Below, one piece after another: positions 1-10,769 of a DNA stretch of 64,000 nt. Below the pieces are notes generated by a model. The model worked only from the letters and a program-made list of their open reading frames with translations, ran no database searches and was not told where the DNA came from. The stretch's first letter is position 1. The number at the start of each line of letters is the position of its first letter. Source of the stretch: Sinosporangium album (GTDB lineage Bacteria; Actinomycetota; Actinomycetes; Streptosporangiales; Streptosporangiaceae); assembly GCF_900100605.1 (NCBI RefSeq), contig NZ_FNCN01000004.1, positions 186,001-250,000 on the forward strand, read 5' to 3'. The translations under genes were made by a program, and so were the position numbers.

Positions 1-1
1 G

Positions 2-814
2 CTGCCGGCCACGCCGGGCCGCGACACGGCGGGCATTCTCGCCGCCGCGCTCCACGAGGAGCTCGACGCGCTCCTCGTCGCGGGCGTCGACCCCGCCGAC
101 CTCGCCGACCCGGAGGCCGCGCTGGCGGCCCTGGAGAACACCCCGTTCGTGGTGAGCCTCGAACAGCGCGCGAGCGCGGTCACCGACCGCGCCGACGTGG
201 TGCTGCCGGTGGCCGTGGTCGCCGAGAAGGCGGGCACGTTCGTCAACTGGGAGGGCCGCGGACGCACCTTCGAGGTGGCCCTCGACGTGCCCGGCGTGAT
301 GAGCGACCTTCGCGTGATCGCCGCCATCGCCGACCACATGGACATCCACCTCGGACTCCCCGACGCCGTCACCGCCCGCCGCGAGCTGGCCTCGCTCGGC
401 GTGTGGCGGGGGGCGCGGCCCGCCGCGCCGTCGGTGACCGGCGGCTCCGCCGTACCGCCCGCCGCGGGCCAGGCGACGCTCGCGTCCTGGCACCTGCTGC
501 TCGACGACGGCACTCTCCAGGACGGCGAGCCGTACCTCGCGGGCACCCGGCACCCGGCGGAGGCCCTGCTGTCGGAGGCGACCGCCGCCGAGGTGGGCGT
601 GGCCGACGGCGACACGCTGGAAGTGTCCACGGCCGCGGGGTCGATCAGCCTGCCGGTGCGGGTGGCCGACCTGCCCGACCGCGTGGTGTGGATCCCGTCG
701 AACTCCGCGGGCCGCTCGATCACCCGCGACCTGTGCGCGGTGGCCGGCGACGTCGTCACGATCGCTTCCGGGGCCGTTCCGGCGCCCGCGGGCCACGAGA
801 ACGAGGAGCGGTGA
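2..814 (+). CDS. nuoG: NADH-quinone oxidoreductase subunit G, C-terminal part (cut by window edge)
   Basis: The reading frame is open from base 2 and shows the last 270 residues of NuoG, the large iron-sulfur subunit of the N-module of complex I. Visible are the end of the molybdopterin-oxidoreductase-like domain ([29 protein letters not shown]) and a C-terminal molybdopterin-dinucleotide-binding-like barrel ([20 protein letters not shown]). The N-terminal 2Fe-2S and 4Fe-4S cysteines lie outside the window. It is followed at once by nuoH, so it belongs to a complete-type nuo operon. The identification rests on these motifs plus gene order. Confidence 0.93.
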   Translation: MPATPGRDTAGILAAALHEELDALLVAGVDPADLADPEAALAALENTPFVVSLEQRASAVTDRADVVLPVAVVAEKAGTFVNWEGRGRTFEVALDVPGVMSDLRVIAAIADHMDIHLGLPDAVTARRELASLGVWRGARPAAPSVTGGSAVPPAAGQATLASWHLLLDDGTLQDGEPYLAGTRHPAEALLSEATAAEVGVADGDTLEVSTAAGSISLPVRVADLPDRVVWIPSNSAGRSITRDLCAVAGDVVTIASGAVPAPAGHENEER

Positions 815-819
815 GCCCA

Positions 820-2178
820 ATGCGGACATTCATAGCGCTCGCCGCGAATCCGGATTACCCCACGCTGGAGGACTTCGGCAAGGACCCGATCTGGATCTCG
901 ATCATCAAGGCGGTCGGGATCTTCGTCCTGCTGATGCTCGGCGTGCTGTTCGGCGTGTGGTTCGAGCGCAAGCTGATCTCGCGCATGCAGCACCGCTACG
1001 GTCCGAACCGCGCGGGTAAGTTCGGCCTGCTCCAGTCGGTGGCGGACGGCCTGAAGATGGCCCTGAAGGAAGACATCTTCCCCAGGACCGTCGACAAGGT
1101 GCTCTACTTCCTGTCCCCGGTCATCATCGCGGTCCCCGCCTTCCTGGCCTTCTCGATCGTGCCGTTCGGCCCGATGGTCACGATGTTCGGGGAGAGGACG
1201 CCGCTCCAGCTCACCGACCTGCCGGTCGCCGTGCTGCTGGTGCTCGCGCTCGCCTCGATCGGCGTCTACGGCATCGTGCTGGCCGGCTGGGCCTCGCGCT
1301 CGCCGTACGCGGTGCTCGGCGGACTGCGGTCGGCGGCGCAGGTGGTCTCCTACGAGATCGCGATGGCGCTCTCGTTCGTCGCGGTCTTCCTGGTGGCCGG
1401 CACCCTCTCGACCTCCGAGATCGTGAGGGCCCAGTCGGTCGGCGGCACGGTCTCGCTCTTCGGGATGGAGTTCTCGACCCCCTCGTGGTTCGTGATCCAG
1501 CTCATCCCGTCCTTCCTGATCTACGTGATCTGCATGCTGGGCGAGACGAACCGCGTGCCGTTCGACCTTCCCGAAGGTGAGGGCGAGCTGGTCGGTGGAT
1601 TCCACACCGAGTACTCCTCCTCGCTGAAGTTCGCCATGTTCATGCTGGCCGAGTATGTGAACATCTTCACGGTGTCCGCGCTGGCCATCACACTGTTCTT
1701 CGGCGGATGGCAGGCTCCGTGGCCGATCTCCCTGTGGGACGGCGCCAACACCGGCTACTGGCCGTTCCTGTGGTTCCTGCTGAAGATGGTGATCGTCTTC
1801 TCGTTCTTCGTCTGGGTCCGTGCCTCGCTGCCGCGTATTCGGTACGACCAGCTCATGGCCTTCGGGTGGAAGGTGCTGATCCCCCTGAACCTCGGGTGGA
1901 TCCTGCTCTTCGCCACCTTCCGCGCCCTGCGCATCGACGAGGGCAACCGAACCCTGATCATGACGATGCTGGCGTTCGTGGTGCTGGCCTGCTTCCTGAT
2001 CTACATGCGCTTCGACATCGTGGCGCAGCGTCGCAAGCGCGAGCAGGAGGCCGAGGTGGCGGCGGAGTTCGAGGAGCTCGGCAACGCGCCCGAGGCCGGC
2101 GGCTTCCCTGTGCCGCCGCTTGACCTGCCGCACTACCACGGGGTGCAGCGCAAGGAGGTTTCCAGTGGGACTCACTGA
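820..2178 (+). CDS. nuoH: NADH-quinone oxidoreductase subunit H
   Basis: Membrane subunit at the junction of the peripheral and membrane arms, lining the quinone channel. About eight hydrophobic segments are visible, with the family motifs [20 protein letters not shown] near the N-terminus and [20 protein letters not shown] in the middle. The protein is 452 residues, with a charged C-terminal tail after the last helix. I chose ATG 820 over GTG 811 because the purine-rich GAGGAG at 803-808 is well spaced only for the ATG. The GTG would overlap the nuoG stop as GTGA. It sits between nuoG and nuoI in one transcription unit. Confidence 0.95.
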   Translation: MRTFIALAANPDYPTLEDFGKDPIWISIIKAVGIFVLLMLGVLFGVWFERKLISRMQHRYGPNRAGKFGLLQSVADGLKMALKEDIFPRTVDKVLYFLSPVIIAVPAFLAFSIVPFGPMVTMFGERTPLQLTDLPVAVLLVLALASIGVYGIVLAGWASRSPYAVLGGLRSAAQVVSYEIAMALSFVAVFLVAGTLSTSEIVRAQSVGGTVSLFGMEFSTPSWFVIQLIPSFLIYVICMLGETNRVPFDLPEGEGELVGGFHTEYSSSLKFAMFMLAEYVNIFTVSALAITLFFGGWQAPWPISLWDGANTGYWPFLWFLLKMVIVFSFFVWVRASLPRIRYDQLMAFGWKVLIPLNLGWILLFATFRALRIDEGNRTLIMTMLAFVVLACFLIYMRFDIVAQRRKREQEAEVAAEFEELGNAPEAGGFPVPPLDLPHYHGVQRKEVSSGTH

Positions 2179-2680
2179 TTGGCTGAACCCCGTCAAGGGC
2201 TTCGGCGTCACCTTCCACCACATGTTCAAGAAGCCCGTCACGGTGCAGTACCCCGAGGAGAAGCTGCCGACCGCGCCGCGCTTCCACGGGCGTCACCAGC
2301 TCAACCGCTGGCCGGACGGGCTGGAGAAGTGCGTCGGCTGCGAGCTGTGCGCCTGGGCCTGCCCCGCGGACGCGATCTACGTCGAGGGCGCCGACAACAC
2401 CGACGAGGAGCGCTTCTCGCCGGGCGAGCGCTACGGACGCACCTACCAGATCAACTATCTGCGGTGCATCCTGTGCGGCCTGTGCATCGAGGCCTGCCCG
2501 ACGCGTGCTCTGACGATGACGAACGAGTACGAGCTCGCGGACTACGGGCGTGAGAGCCTGATCTACACCAAGGAGATGCTCCTCGCCCCGCTCGGCCCCG
2601 GCATGGAGACGCCTCCGCATCCCATGCGCCTCGGGGAAACCGAAGAGGACTACTACCGTCTGGGACGAGAGCATGGGTGA
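2165..2680 (+). CDS. nuoI: NADH-quinone oxidoreductase subunit I
   Basis: Ferredoxin-like subunit carrying two 4Fe-4S clusters that pass electrons towards the NuoB cluster and quinone. Both canonical motifs are complete: [12 protein letters not shown] and [12 protein letters not shown]. The 171-residue length is normal. GTG 2165 is chosen because AGGAGG lies just upstream and it gives the usual start of the family ([14 protein letters not shown]). It overlaps the nuoH 3' end by 14 bp and nuoJ by 8 bp, which suggests translational coupling. The paralogue at 50677 has a long extra tail; this one does not. Confidence 0.95.
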   Translation: MGLTDWLNPVKGFGVTFHHMFKKPVTVQYPEEKLPTAPRFHGRHQLNRWPDGLEKCVGCELCAWACPADAIYVEGADNTDEERFSPGERYGRTYQINYLRCILCGLCIEACPTRALTMTNEYELADYGRESLIYTKEMLLAPLGPGMETPPHPMRLGETEEDYYRLGREHG

Positions 2681-3434
2681 GACGATCACGTTCTGGGTGC
2701 TCGCGGTCGTGTCCGTGAGCGCCGCGCTGGGCCTCGTGTTCAGCCGGAAGGCGGTCTACTCCGCGCTCATGCTGGGCGCGGTGATGCTCTCGCTCGCCGT
2801 GCTCTACGCGGTGCAGGACGCGCCCTTCCTGGCGGCGGTGCAGATCATCGTCTACACCGGCGCCGTCATGATGCTCTTCCTGTTCGTGCTCATGCTGGTG
2901 GGTGTCGACTCGTCGGACTCCCTGGTCGAGACGATCAGGGGGCAGCGGCTCTGGGCCATGATCGCCGGCCTCGGCTTCGCCGTACTCGTCGCGCTGGCCG
3001 TCGGCAACCTGGTGGTCGCGCCCCCGACGGGACTCGCCGGCGCGACGCAGGGAGCCGGCGGCAATGTGCCCGCTATCGCGGAGTTGATCTTCACGCGGCA
3101 CGTGTTCGCCTTCGAGGTCGCCTCCGCGCTGCTGATCACCGCGGCGCTGGCCGCGATGGTGCTCGCCCACCGCGAGCGGTCCCGCCCCAAGCCCACGCAG
3201 AAGGTGCTGGCCCGCGCCCGCTTCCTCAGCGATCATCCCTCGCCGCTGCCCGGCCCCGGCACCTACGCGCGCAACAACGCCGTCGACATGCCGGCGCTGC
3301 TGCCCGACGGCTCGATCTCCGAGCTCTCGGTCAACCGGGTCATCGCCCGGCACGAGGCCGAAGAGGGCGGCCTTCCCGAGGACCCCAAGCTTGCCGAGGC
3401 CATCAGGCAAGCCGTTGAGGAGGAGAGCAAGTGA
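2673..3434 (+). CDS. nuoJ: NADH-quinone oxidoreductase subunit J
   Basis: Small antiporter-like membrane subunit of complex I. Five hydrophobic stretches occur in the first 170 residues, including the conserved piece [23 protein letters not shown] in helix 3. A hydrophilic tail of about 80 residues follows, as is common in actinobacterial NuoJ. At 253 residues it is longer than the second copy (51606). ATG 2673 overlaps nuoI by 8 bp and the stop overlaps the nuoK GTG by 4 bp, so it is tightly coupled within the operon. Confidence 0.94.
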   Translation: MGETITFWVLAVVSVSAALGLVFSRKAVYSALMLGAVMLSLAVLYAVQDAPFLAAVQIIVYTGAVMMLFLFVLMLVGVDSSDSLVETIRGQRLWAMIAGLGFAVLVALAVGNLVVAPPTGLAGATQGAGGNVPAIAELIFTRHVFAFEVASALLITAALAAMVLAHRERSRPKPTQKVLARARFLSDHPSPLPGPGTYARNNAVDMPALLPDGSISELSVNRVIARHEAEEGGLPEDPKLAEAIRQAVEEESK

Positions 3435-3727
3435 CCACGCACTACCTGGTCCTCTCCGTGCTTCTGTTCACCATCGGGGCCGTCGGAGTGCTGATACGGC
3501 GGAACGCGATCGTGGCCTTCATGTGCGTCGAGCTCATGCTCAACGCCTGCAACCTTGCCTTCGTCACCTTCGCCCGCCAGCACGGCAACCTCGACGGCCA
3601 GATCATCGCGTTCTTCGTGATGGTGGTGGCCGCGGCCGAGGTCGTGGTCGGCCTGGCGATCATTGTGACGATCTTCCGAACCCGCAGGTCGGCGTCCATC
3701 GACGACGCGAACCTGCTGAAGTACTGA
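3431..3727 (+). CDS. nuoK: NADH-quinone oxidoreductase subunit K
   Basis: Small three-helix membrane subunit (98 residues, standard length) homologous to MrpC. The conserved segment [18 protein letters not shown] carries the buried glutamate of helix 2, and [16 protein letters not shown] forms helix 3. GTG 3431 overlaps the nuoJ stop as GTGA. It is followed by nuoL after 10 bp. Confidence 0.95.
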   Translation: MTTHYLVLSVLLFTIGAVGVLIRRNAIVAFMCVELMLNACNLAFVTFARQHGNLDGQIIAFFVMVVAAAEVVVGLAIIVTIFRTRRSASIDDANLLKY

Positions 3728-3737
3728 GGGGTGGCCA

Positions 3738-5636
3738 GTGGAAACCGCTGAGATCATCCAGGGGGCCGGTGGCGCCATCGGCGCCTCCTGGCTGATGATC
3801 GCGCTGCCTCTCCTGGGAGCGGCGATCCTGCTGCTGGGCGGCCGCCGTACCAACGGCTGGGGGCATCTGCTCGGGGTCGCCATGTCCCTCGGCGCCTTCG
3901 TGGTCGCCGTGCTCTCCTTCGTGCAGATGCTCGGGCTCGACGACAGCCGACGCCGCCAGGCCGTGGAGCTGTTCGACTTCATCCCCGGCATGGTCAAGAT
4001 GGGGCTGCTGATCGACCCGCTGTCGATCAGCTTCGCGCTCCTGATCACGGGTGTCGGGTCGCTGATCCACATCTACTCGATCGGCTACATGTCGCACGAC
4101 CCGGACAGGAGGCGCTTCTTCGCCTACCTGAACCTGTTCGTCGCGGCCATGCTGCTGCTGGTGCTGGCCGACAACTACGTCGGCCTCTACATCGGCTGGG
4201 AAGGCGTCGGTCTGGCGTCCTACCTGCTGATCGGCTTCTGGCAGCACAAGCCGTCCGCGGCCACCGCGGCCAAGAAGGCGTTCATCGTCAACCGCGTCGG
4301 CGACTTCGGCCTCGCGATCGGCATCTTCACGATCTGGACGACGTTCGGATCGGTCGCCTACGGCCCGGTCTTCGAGGTGGCGGGCGAGGCCGACCAGGGC
4401 GTGCTCACCGCCATCGGCCTGCTGCTGCTCCTCGGCGCCTGCGGTAAGTCCGCGCAGCTCCCGCTCCAGTCGTGGCTGCTGGACGCGATGGAGGGCCCGA
4501 CCCCGGTCTCGGCCCTCATCCACGCCGCCACCATGGTCACCGCCGGCGTCTACCTGGTCGTGCGGTCCGGGGCCATCTTCGAGGCCGCGAGCACCGCGCA
4601 GTTCGTCGTCACCATCGTCGGCGTCGCCACGCTGCTCGCCGGTGCGATCATCGGTTGCGCCAAGGACGACATCAAGAAGGCCCTCGCCGGCTCCACGATG
4701 TCGCAGATCGGCTACATGATGCTGGCCGCGGGCCTCGGCCCGGTCGGCTACGCCTTCGCCATCGCCCACCTCATCACCCACGGCTTCTTCAAGGCCAACA
4801 TGTTCCTCGGCGCCGGATCGGTCATGCACGCCATGAACGACGAGGTGGACATGAGGAAATACGGTGGGCTGTTCTCCGTGATGAAGGTCACCGCCATCAC
4901 GTTCGGCATCGGCTACCTGGCGATCATCGGCTTCCCGCTGCTGTCCGGCTACTTCACCAAGGACGGCATCATCGAGTCCGCCATGCACGTCAACCCGGTC
5001 CTCGGCTGGCTCGCCGTGGCGGGCGCGGGCATCACCGGCTTCTACATGTCGCGCGTGATGTTCATGACCTTCTTCGGCAAGCGCCGCTGGGCCCCCGACG
5101 CGCACCCGCACGAGTCGCCCGCCGTGATGACGATCCCGCTGGTGATCCTCTCCATCGGCTCGGTCTTCCTCGGCGCCTACCTCATCCTCGGCAACCGCCT
5201 GATGCTGTTCCTCGCGCCCGCGGTCGGCCGACCCGCGGACCTGCCCGGCTTCCACCCGTTCAGCGCCCCCGGCCTCACCACCCTCGCGCTGGTCGCCGTC
5301 GGCGCCGCCATCGCGTGGGCGAAGTACGGCAGGGCCGAGGTGCCGCAGGTCGCCCCGCGCGGCTCGTTCCTCACCACGTTCGCCCGCCGCGACCTGTACG
5401 GCGACGCCCTGAACGAGTCGCTCTTCATGCGCCCCGGCCAATGGCTCACCCGCATCGCGGTGTTCTTTGACAACCGCGCCGTGGACGGCCTGGTCAACGG
5501 CCTGGCCGCGGGCATCGGCGGCACGTCGGGACGGATGCGCCGCCTGCAGAACGGCTTCGTCCGGTCTTACGCGTTGTCCATCCTCTTCGGTGCCGCGATG
5601 GTTGTCGGTGCCCTGCTCTACGTTGGGACCCTGTGA
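3738..5636 (+). CDS. nuoL: NADH-quinone oxidoreductase subunit L
   Basis: Largest antiporter-like proton-pumping subunit, 632 residues. Typical motifs are [16 protein letters not shown] with the conserved helix-5 glutamate, [17 protein letters not shown], and [15 protein letters not shown] with the helix-8 lysines. The long C-terminal region after about residue 450 matches the lateral helix of NuoL. GTG 3738 sits behind a weak GGGGTGG. The stop overlaps the start of nuoM. Confidence 0.95.
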   Translation: METAEIIQGAGGAIGASWLMIALPLLGAAILLLGGRRTNGWGHLLGVAMSLGAFVVAVLSFVQMLGLDDSRRRQAVELFDFIPGMVKMGLLIDPLSISFALLITGVGSLIHIYSIGYMSHDPDRRRFFAYLNLFVAAMLLLVLADNYVGLYIGWEGVGLASYLLIGFWQHKPSAATAAKKAFIVNRVGDFGLAIGIFTIWTTFGSVAYGPVFEVAGEADQGVLTAIGLLLLLGACGKSAQLPLQSWLLDAMEGPTPVSALIHAATMVTAGVYLVVRSGAIFEAASTAQFVVTIVGVATLLAGAIIGCAKDDIKKALAGSTMSQIGYMMLAAGLGPVGYAFAIAHLITHGFFKANMFLGAGSVMHAMNDEVDMRKYGGLFSVMKVTAITFGIGYLAIIGFPLLSGYFTKDGIIESAMHVNPVLGWLAVAGAGITGFYMSRVMFMTFFGKRRWAPDAHPHESPAVMTIPLVILSIGSVFLGAYLILGNRLMLFLAPAVGRPADLPGFHPFSAPGLTTLALVAVGAAIAWAKYGRAEVPQVAPRGSFLTTFARRDLYGDALNESLFMRPGQWLTRIAVFFDNRAVDGLVNGLAAGIGGTSGRMRRLQNGFVRSYALSILFGAAMVVGALLYVGTL

Positions 5637-7168
5637 TGCCCTGGCTTTCGATCCTGATAGCCGTGCCCGTCCTGGGCTCGGTGGGGGTGGCCCTCCTCCC
5701 CAAGGGCGCCGACAAGCTGGCCAAGCAGCTCACGCTGGCTGTCTCGCTGATCGTGCTCGGCCTCACCATCGCGATGGCCGTGCAGTTCTCGCCGGGCAGC
5801 ACCGACCGCTTCCAGTTCGCCGAGACCTACCGGTGGATCCCGAGCTTCGGCGTCCACTTCGGGGTCGGCGTCGACGGCATCGCCCTGGTGCTGATCGCCC
5901 TGTCGGCCGTGCTGGTGCCAATCGTCGTCCTCGCCTCCTGGCACGACGCCGACGCCCCCACCGCCAAACGGTCCGTCAAGGCGTACTTCTCGCTGCTGCT
6001 CCTCCTCGAAGCCATGATGGTCGGCGTCTTCGCCGCCACCGACGTGTTCCTCTTCTACGTCTTCTTCGAGGCCATGCTCATCCCGATGTACTTCATGATC
6101 GGGTCATACGGCGGAGCCCAGCGGTCCTACGCCGCGGTCAAGTTCCTGCTCTACTCGCTGTTCGGCGGCCTGCTGATGCTGGTGGCCGTGATCGCGCTCT
6201 ACGTGATCGCGGACAAGGGCACGTTCATGTTCCCCGAGCTGATCGGGGCCATCACCGACCCGGCGACGCAGAAGTGGCTGTTCCTCGGCTTCTTCATCGC
6301 CTTCGCCATCAAGGCCCCGCTGTGGCCGTTCCACACCTGGCTGCCCGACGCGGCGGCCCAGGCCCCGGCGGGCGCCGCCGTACTCCTCGTGGGCGTGCTG
6401 GACAAGGTCGGCACCTACGGCATGCTCCGCTTCTGCCTGGAGCTGTTCCCGGACGCCTCCAAGTTCTTCACCCCGCTCGTGCTGGTGCTCTCGGTCGTCG
6501 GCATCGTCTACGGCGCGATCGTCGCCATCGGACAGACCGACATGAAGCGCCTCATCGCCTACACCTCGATCTCGCACTTCGGCTTCATCGCCATGGGCGT
6601 GTTCGCGATGACCGCCAACGCCGCCTCCGGCGCGACGCTCTACATGGTCAACCACGGCTTCTCGACCGGCGCGCTGTTCCTCATCGCCGGCTTCCTGATC
6701 TACCGCCGGGGCTCGCACCACATCCAGGACTACGGAGGGGTCCAGAAGGTCGCGCCCGTGCTCGCGGGCACCTTCCTGGTCGCCGGCCTGTCCGGCCTCG
6801 CCCTCCCCGGCCTGTCGACCTTCGTGAGCGAGTTCATGGTGCTGATCGGCACCTACGAGCGCTACGTGGTTCCCGCGATCATCGCCACCTCCGGCGTGGT
6901 CCTGGCCGCGATCTACATCCTGTGGATGTACCAGCGCGTGGCCAACGGCCCGACCGCCGAAAAGGTGCAGGGCATGCGAGACCTCGACAGCCGAGAGAAG
7001 TGGGTCATCGTCCCGCTGCTCGCGCTGATCGTCGCGCTCGGCTTCTTCCCCAAGCCGATCCTCGACGTGATCAACCCCGCGGTGGACAAGACGCTGGCCA
7101 ACGTCTCGGTGACCGAGTTCAAGCCGGCCGTCCCCGCCGTCGCCGAGCCGAAGGGAGCCGGTGAGTGA
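5636..7168 (+). CDS. nuoM: NADH-quinone oxidoreductase subunit M
   Basis: Antiporter-like proton-pumping subunit, 510 residues. It shows FFEAMLIPMYFMIGSYGG with the helix-5 glutamate, PFHTWLPDAAAQAPAGAAV, and DMKRLIAYTSISHFGFIAMG. ATG 5636 shares one base with the nuoL stop (TGATG). GTG 5633 directly before it is an equally possible start and adds one residue. It is the next-to-last gene of the first nuo operon. Confidence 0.95.
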   Translation: MPWLSILIAVPVLGSVGVALLPKGADKLAKQLTLAVSLIVLGLTIAMAVQFSPGSTDRFQFAETYRWIPSFGVHFGVGVDGIALVLIALSAVLVPIVVLASWHDADAPTAKRSVKAYFSLLLLLEAMMVGVFAATDVFLFYVFFEAMLIPMYFMIGSYGGAQRSYAAVKFLLYSLFGGLLMLVAVIALYVIADKGTFMFPELIGAITDPATQKWLFLGFFIAFAIKAPLWPFHTWLPDAAAQAPAGAAVLLVGVLDKVGTYGMLRFCLELFPDASKFFTPLVLVLSVVGIVYGAIVAIGQTDMKRLIAYTSISHFGFIAMGVFAMTANAASGATLYMVNHGFSTGALFLIAGFLIYRRGSHHIQDYGGVQKVAPVLAGTFLVAGLSGLALPGLSTFVSEFMVLIGTYERYVVPAIIATSGVVLAAIYILWMYQRVANGPTAEKVQGMRDLDSREKWVIVPLLALIVALGFFPKPILDVINPAVDKTLANVSVTEFKPAVPAVAEPKGAGE

Positions 7169-8715
7169 ACGACATCGCCGCGCCGACCATTGAATACGGG
7201 CAGCTCGCACCGATGCTGCTCGTCTTCGGGGCGGCCGTCCTCGGAGTGCTCGTCGAGGCGTTCGCCCCGCGCTATCTGCGCAGGTCCATCCACATCCCGC
7301 TGACGCTGGCCGCACTGGTCGGGTCGTTCGCCCTGGTCCTCGTCCAGGTGTTCGTCAGCGGCGTCCCGACCTCGCCCGCCGCCATGGGCGCGGTCGCCGT
7401 CGACGGACCCACCCTGTTCCTGTGGGGCGTCATCGCGGCGCTCGCGTTCGTCAGCGTGCTGCTGATCAACGACGAGGACAACTTCGTCGCGCAGGCGGCA
7501 GCCGTACCGGGCAGTGCGGACGAGGAAGACGCGGAGATCGCCGGGTTCTCCCAGACCGAGGTCTACCCGCTCGTCCTGTTCGCCGTGGGCGGCATGCTGC
7601 TGTTCACCGCGTCCAACGACCTGCTGATCATGTTCGTGGCCCTTGAGGTCATGTCGCTGCCGCTCTACCTGCTGTGCGGGCTGGCCCGGCGCCGCCGCCT
7701 CCTCTCCCAGGAGGCCGCGGTCAAGTACTTCCTGCTCGGAGCCTTCTCGTCGGCGTTCTTCCTGTTCGGCATGGCCATGGTGTACGGCTTCGCCGGATCG
7801 GTCGGCCTGAGCGACATCAACGCCGCGCTGCCCAATGTCGGCGGACAGGAGCCCCTCCTGGTCCTCGGCACCGCGCTGCTCGGCGTGGGCCTCCTGTTCA
7901 AGATCGGCGCCGCGCCGTTCCAGGCGTGGAAGCCCGACGTCTACCAGGGTGCGCCCACCCCCATCACCGCCCTGATGGCCTCCGGCACGCTCGTCGCCGC
8001 CTTCGGCGCGCTGCTGCGCGTCTTCTGGGTGGCGCTCGGTAACTTCGACTGGGACTGGCGCCCCGTCATGTGGGGTGTGGCAATTCTCACGATGGTCGCC
8101 GGTGCGATCCTCGCCATCACCCAGACCGACATCAAGCGCATGCTCGCCTACTCGTCCATCGCGCACGCGGGTTTCCTGCTCACGGGCGTGATCGCGACCG
8201 GCGCGGCCGAGCAGAACCGCGACGCGCTGTCCGGCATCCTGTTCTACCTGCTCGTCTACGGCATCACCACCGTCGGAGCCTTCGCCATCGTCACGATGGT
8301 CCGCGACGCCGGTGGCGAAGCCGGCCACCTGTCCCGCTGGGCGGGGCTCGGCAAGCGGTCGCCGATGCTCGCCGGAGTCTTCGCGTTCTTCCTGCTGGCC
8401 TTCGCCGGCATCCCGCTGACCAGCGGATTCTTCGGAAAGTACGCGGTGTTCTCGGCGGCGGTGGCCGGCGGCGTGCTGCCGCTCGTCCTCGTGGGCGTCG
8501 TCAGTTCCGCCATCGCCGCGTTCTTCTACGTGCGGGTCATCGTGCTGATGTTCTTCAGCGACCCGGCGGCGGACGGACCGACGGTCGTCGGCCCCTCCGT
8601 GGGCACTGCTTCGGTGGTCGCCGTCGCGGCAGCGGCTACCGTAGTGCTTGGAGTGTTTCCGGAGCCCATGCTTGATCTGGCCGACAAGGCCGCTTCCGCG
8701 TTGTTCGTTCGATAG
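7165..8715 (+). CDS. nuoN: NADH-quinone oxidoreductase subunit N
   Basis: Antiporter-like proton-pumping subunit, 516 residues, last gene of the first nuo operon. Conserved features are ALEVMSLPLYLLCG with the helix-5 glutamate, APFQAWKPDVYQGAPTPIT, and DIKRMLAYSSIAHAGFLLTG. GTG 7165 overlaps the nuoM stop by 4 bp. A hydrophilic acidic loop (SADEEDAEIAGF, about residues 115-127) interrupts the early helices; such loops vary between species. Confidence 0.95.
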   Translation: MNDIAAPTIEYGQLAPMLLVFGAAVLGVLVEAFAPRYLRRSIHIPLTLAALVGSFALVLVQVFVSGVPTSPAAMGAVAVDGPTLFLWGVIAALAFVSVLLINDEDNFVAQAAAVPGSADEEDAEIAGFSQTEVYPLVLFAVGGMLLFTASNDLLIMFVALEVMSLPLYLLCGLARRRRLLSQEAAVKYFLLGAFSSAFFLFGMAMVYGFAGSVGLSDINAALPNVGGQEPLLVLGTALLGVGLLFKIGAAPFQAWKPDVYQGAPTPITALMASGTLVAAFGALLRVFWVALGNFDWDWRPVMWGVAILTMVAGAILAITQTDIKRMLAYSSIAHAGFLLTGVIATGAAEQNRDALSGILFYLLVYGITTVGAFAIVTMVRDAGGEAGHLSRWAGLGKRSPMLAGVFAFFLLAFAGIPLTSGFFGKYAVFSAAVAGGVLPLVLVGVVSSAIAAFFYVRVIVLMFFSDPAADGPTVVGPSVGTASVVAVAAAATVVLGVFPEPMLDLADKAASALFVR

Positions 8716-8723
8716 GAGTTCCC

Positions 8724-9719
8724 TTGGCCGCGCCACCGGTAGTTGACCTGCCATTCGTCGACGAACGGTTGGCGCGGGACGTGGCCGGCGGATTGGCCGC
8801 CGTCGAGAAACTCCTCCGCTCGTCTGTCGAGAGCGAGGACGCCTTCGTCACGGAGGCGTCCAGGCATCTCATCGAGGCGGGCGGCAAGCGCTTCCGCGCC
8901 ATGCTGGTCCTGCTCGCCGCGCAGTTCGGCTCAGGCACCGCCCCGGGCGTCGTTCCCGGGGCGGTCGTCATGGAGCTCACCCACCTCGCGACCCTCTACC
9001 ACGACGACGTCATGGACGAGGCCCGCGTCCGCCGTGGCTCGCCCTCGGCCAACGCCCGGTGGGACAACACCGTGGCCATCCTCACCGGCGACTACCTGTT
9101 CGCCCAGGCCTCCGAGATCCTCGCCGACCTCGGGGCCGAACTCATCCGCATCCAGGCCCAGACCTTCTCCCGCCTGGTGCGCGGGCAGATCCGCGAGACC
9201 ATCGGGCCGCGGGACGGCGAAGACCCCATCAAGCACTACATCGACGTGCTCGCCGACAAGACCGGGTCCCTGATCGCCACCTCCGGGCGCTTCGGCGCCA
9301 TGCTCGCCGGAGCCCCCGACGACATCATCGACCGCGTCACCCGCGCCTGCGAGGCCATCGGAGTCGGCTGGCAGCTCGGCGACGACCTCATCGATGTCGC
9401 CGCCACGTCCGCCGAATCCGGCAAACTACCCGGCACCGACCTACGCGAAGGCATCCGCACGCTGCCCGTGCTCTACGTGCTCTCCTCCACCGACCCCGCC
9501 GACGCGCGCCTGCGCGAGCTGCTCGCCGGTCCCGTGGGGGAGGAGGACATCGAGGAGGCCCTCACGCTGCTGCGGTCCCACGTCGCCATGGAGCGTGCCC
9601 GTGCCGAGCTGCTCGACTGGACCGACCGGGCCCGCCGCGATCTGGCCGCCCTGCCCGACATTCCGGCCAGGGCCGCGTTCATGGCCCTGTGTGACTACGT
9701 CGTAGAGCGTTCCGGCTGA
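8724..9719 (+). CDS. polyprenyl diphosphate synthase (probably for the menaquinone side chain)
   Basis: All-trans polyprenyl synthase, which condenses isopentenyl diphosphate onto an allylic primer. Both aspartate-rich motifs are present: YHDDVMDEA (first) and QLGDDLIDVA (second), with GGKRFRAMLVLL at the N-terminus. The length of 331 residues is normal. TTG 8724 follows AGGAGT at a good distance and lies only 8 bp after nuoN, so it is probably co-transcribed with the complex I genes. That points to heptaprenyl/octaprenyl-type chain synthesis for the quinone that Nuo reduces (inference). Its last 25 bp overlap the convergent rarD-like gene. Confidence 0.9.
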   Translation: MAAPPVVDLPFVDERLARDVAGGLAAVEKLLRSSVESEDAFVTEASRHLIEAGGKRFRAMLVLLAAQFGSGTAPGVVPGAVVMELTHLATLYHDDVMDEARVRRGSPSANARWDNTVAILTGDYLFAQASEILADLGAELIRIQAQTFSRLVRGQIRETIGPRDGEDPIKHYIDVLADKTGSLIATSGRFGAMLAGAPDDIIDRVTRACEAIGVGWQLGDDLIDVAATSAESGKLPGTDLREGIRTLPVLYVLSSTDPADARLRELLAGPVGEEDIEEALTLLRSHVAMERARAELLDWTDRARRDLAALPDIPARAAFMALCDYVVERSG

Positions 9720-10636
9720 ACGACGGGGGCGGCGGCCTTCACGGCGGTCGCCGTACGGCGTGCGCGGTGGGCGTGGCGCAGGCTGTCCCAGCTGAAGACC
9801 GACAGAGCCGCCCACACAATCGCGAACCCGACCCAGCGGCTCGGAGGCATGACCTCCTTGGCGATCAGCACGCCGCAGAGGAACTGGATCACCGGGGCGA
9901 TGTACTGCAACAGCCCGATCGTCGTCAGCGGCACCCGGATGGCCGCCGCCGTGAAGAACAGCAGCGGCACCGCCGTCACCAGTCCCGCGCCTGCCAGCAG
10001 CAGCGCATGCAGCGCCCCGTTGTGGCCGAAAGTGCCGACGCCGCTCTGCTCCAACACGACGAGGTAGACGAGGGCGGGGGCGAGTAGCACCAGCGTCTCC
10101 ATCGCCAAGCTCTCCGCCGCCCCCACGTTCGCGGTCTTCTTGACCAGCCCGTAGCACCCGAAGCTGAACGCGAGCACCAGCGCGATCCACGGCGGCCGGC
10201 CGTAGTCCACCGCCAGCACCACCACCGCCACCGCGCCCAGCCCCACCGCGGCCCACTGCCACGGCCGAAGGCGCTCCCGCAGGACCAGCACGCCGAACAG
10301 CACGCTCACCAGCGGGTTGATGAAGTAGCCGAAGGCGCTCTCCACCACCCGGCCGGTGTTGACGCCGTAGATGTACATGCCCCAGTTGATCGAGATGAGC
10401 ACCGCGGCCAGGGTCAACAGGGCCAGCTTGCGCGGCTGCCGTACGATCACGCGGAACCACGACCAGTAGCGCCGCACCGCCAGGATCGCCAGCACCGCGA
10501 CCAGTGACCACGCCATGCGGTGCGCGAGGATCTCCAGCGGCGTGGAGGGCTTCACGAGCGGCCAGTAGAGGGGGAACAAGCCCCACATGGTGTAGGCGGC
10601 GATGCCGTAGAGGACACCCCTGCGAGACTCAGGCAT
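9695..10636 (-). CDS. rarD: EamA family exporter, RarD type
   Basis: Ten-helix drug/metabolite transporter, 313 residues. The N-terminus GVLYGIAAYTMWGLFPLYWP is characteristic of RarD (chloramphenicol-sensitive protein family), and GLLQYIAPVIQFLCGVL matches its late helices. The substrate is unknown. ATG 10636 is the natural start and is divergent from msrA. The 3' end overlaps the polyprenyl synthase gene on the other strand, and I see no separate terminator hairpin between them. Confidence 0.9.
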   Translation of the reverse strand: MPESRRGVLYGIAAYTMWGLFPLYWPLVKPSTPLEILAHRMAWSLVAVLAILAVRRYWSWFRVIVRQPRKLALLTLAAVLISINWGMYIYGVNTGRVVESAFGYFINPLVSVLFGVLVLRERLRPWQWAAVGLGAVAVVVLAVDYGRPPWIALVLAFSFGCYGLVKKTANVGAAESLAMETLVLLAPALVYLVVLEQSGVGTFGHNGALHALLLAGAGLVTAVPLLFFTAAAIRVPLTTIGLLQYIAPVIQFLCGVLIAKEVMPPSRWVGFAIVWAALSVFSWDSLRHAHRARRTATAVKAAAPVVQPERSTT

Positions 10637-10769
10637 GTACTACATCTTTACTGCTTACAGCATTTAACACAAATAAGTATCACTTGTTGGACTATTAAGC
10701 ATTGCTAACGGGAATCGCGGATGCCGCATCATGGTTGATGAGCAAGGTAGAGAGCTGATGGAGGAAGAC

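Noticed and set aside
3660-5441. Long open frames on the strand opposite the nuo genes
   Set aside because: They mirror the high-GC codon pattern of the real genes, are rich in Arg/Gly/His without family motifs, and have no ribosome-binding sites. The same holds for the antisense frames at 6913-8754, 29906-32638, 33830-35491, 43932-45731 and 52151-54070.
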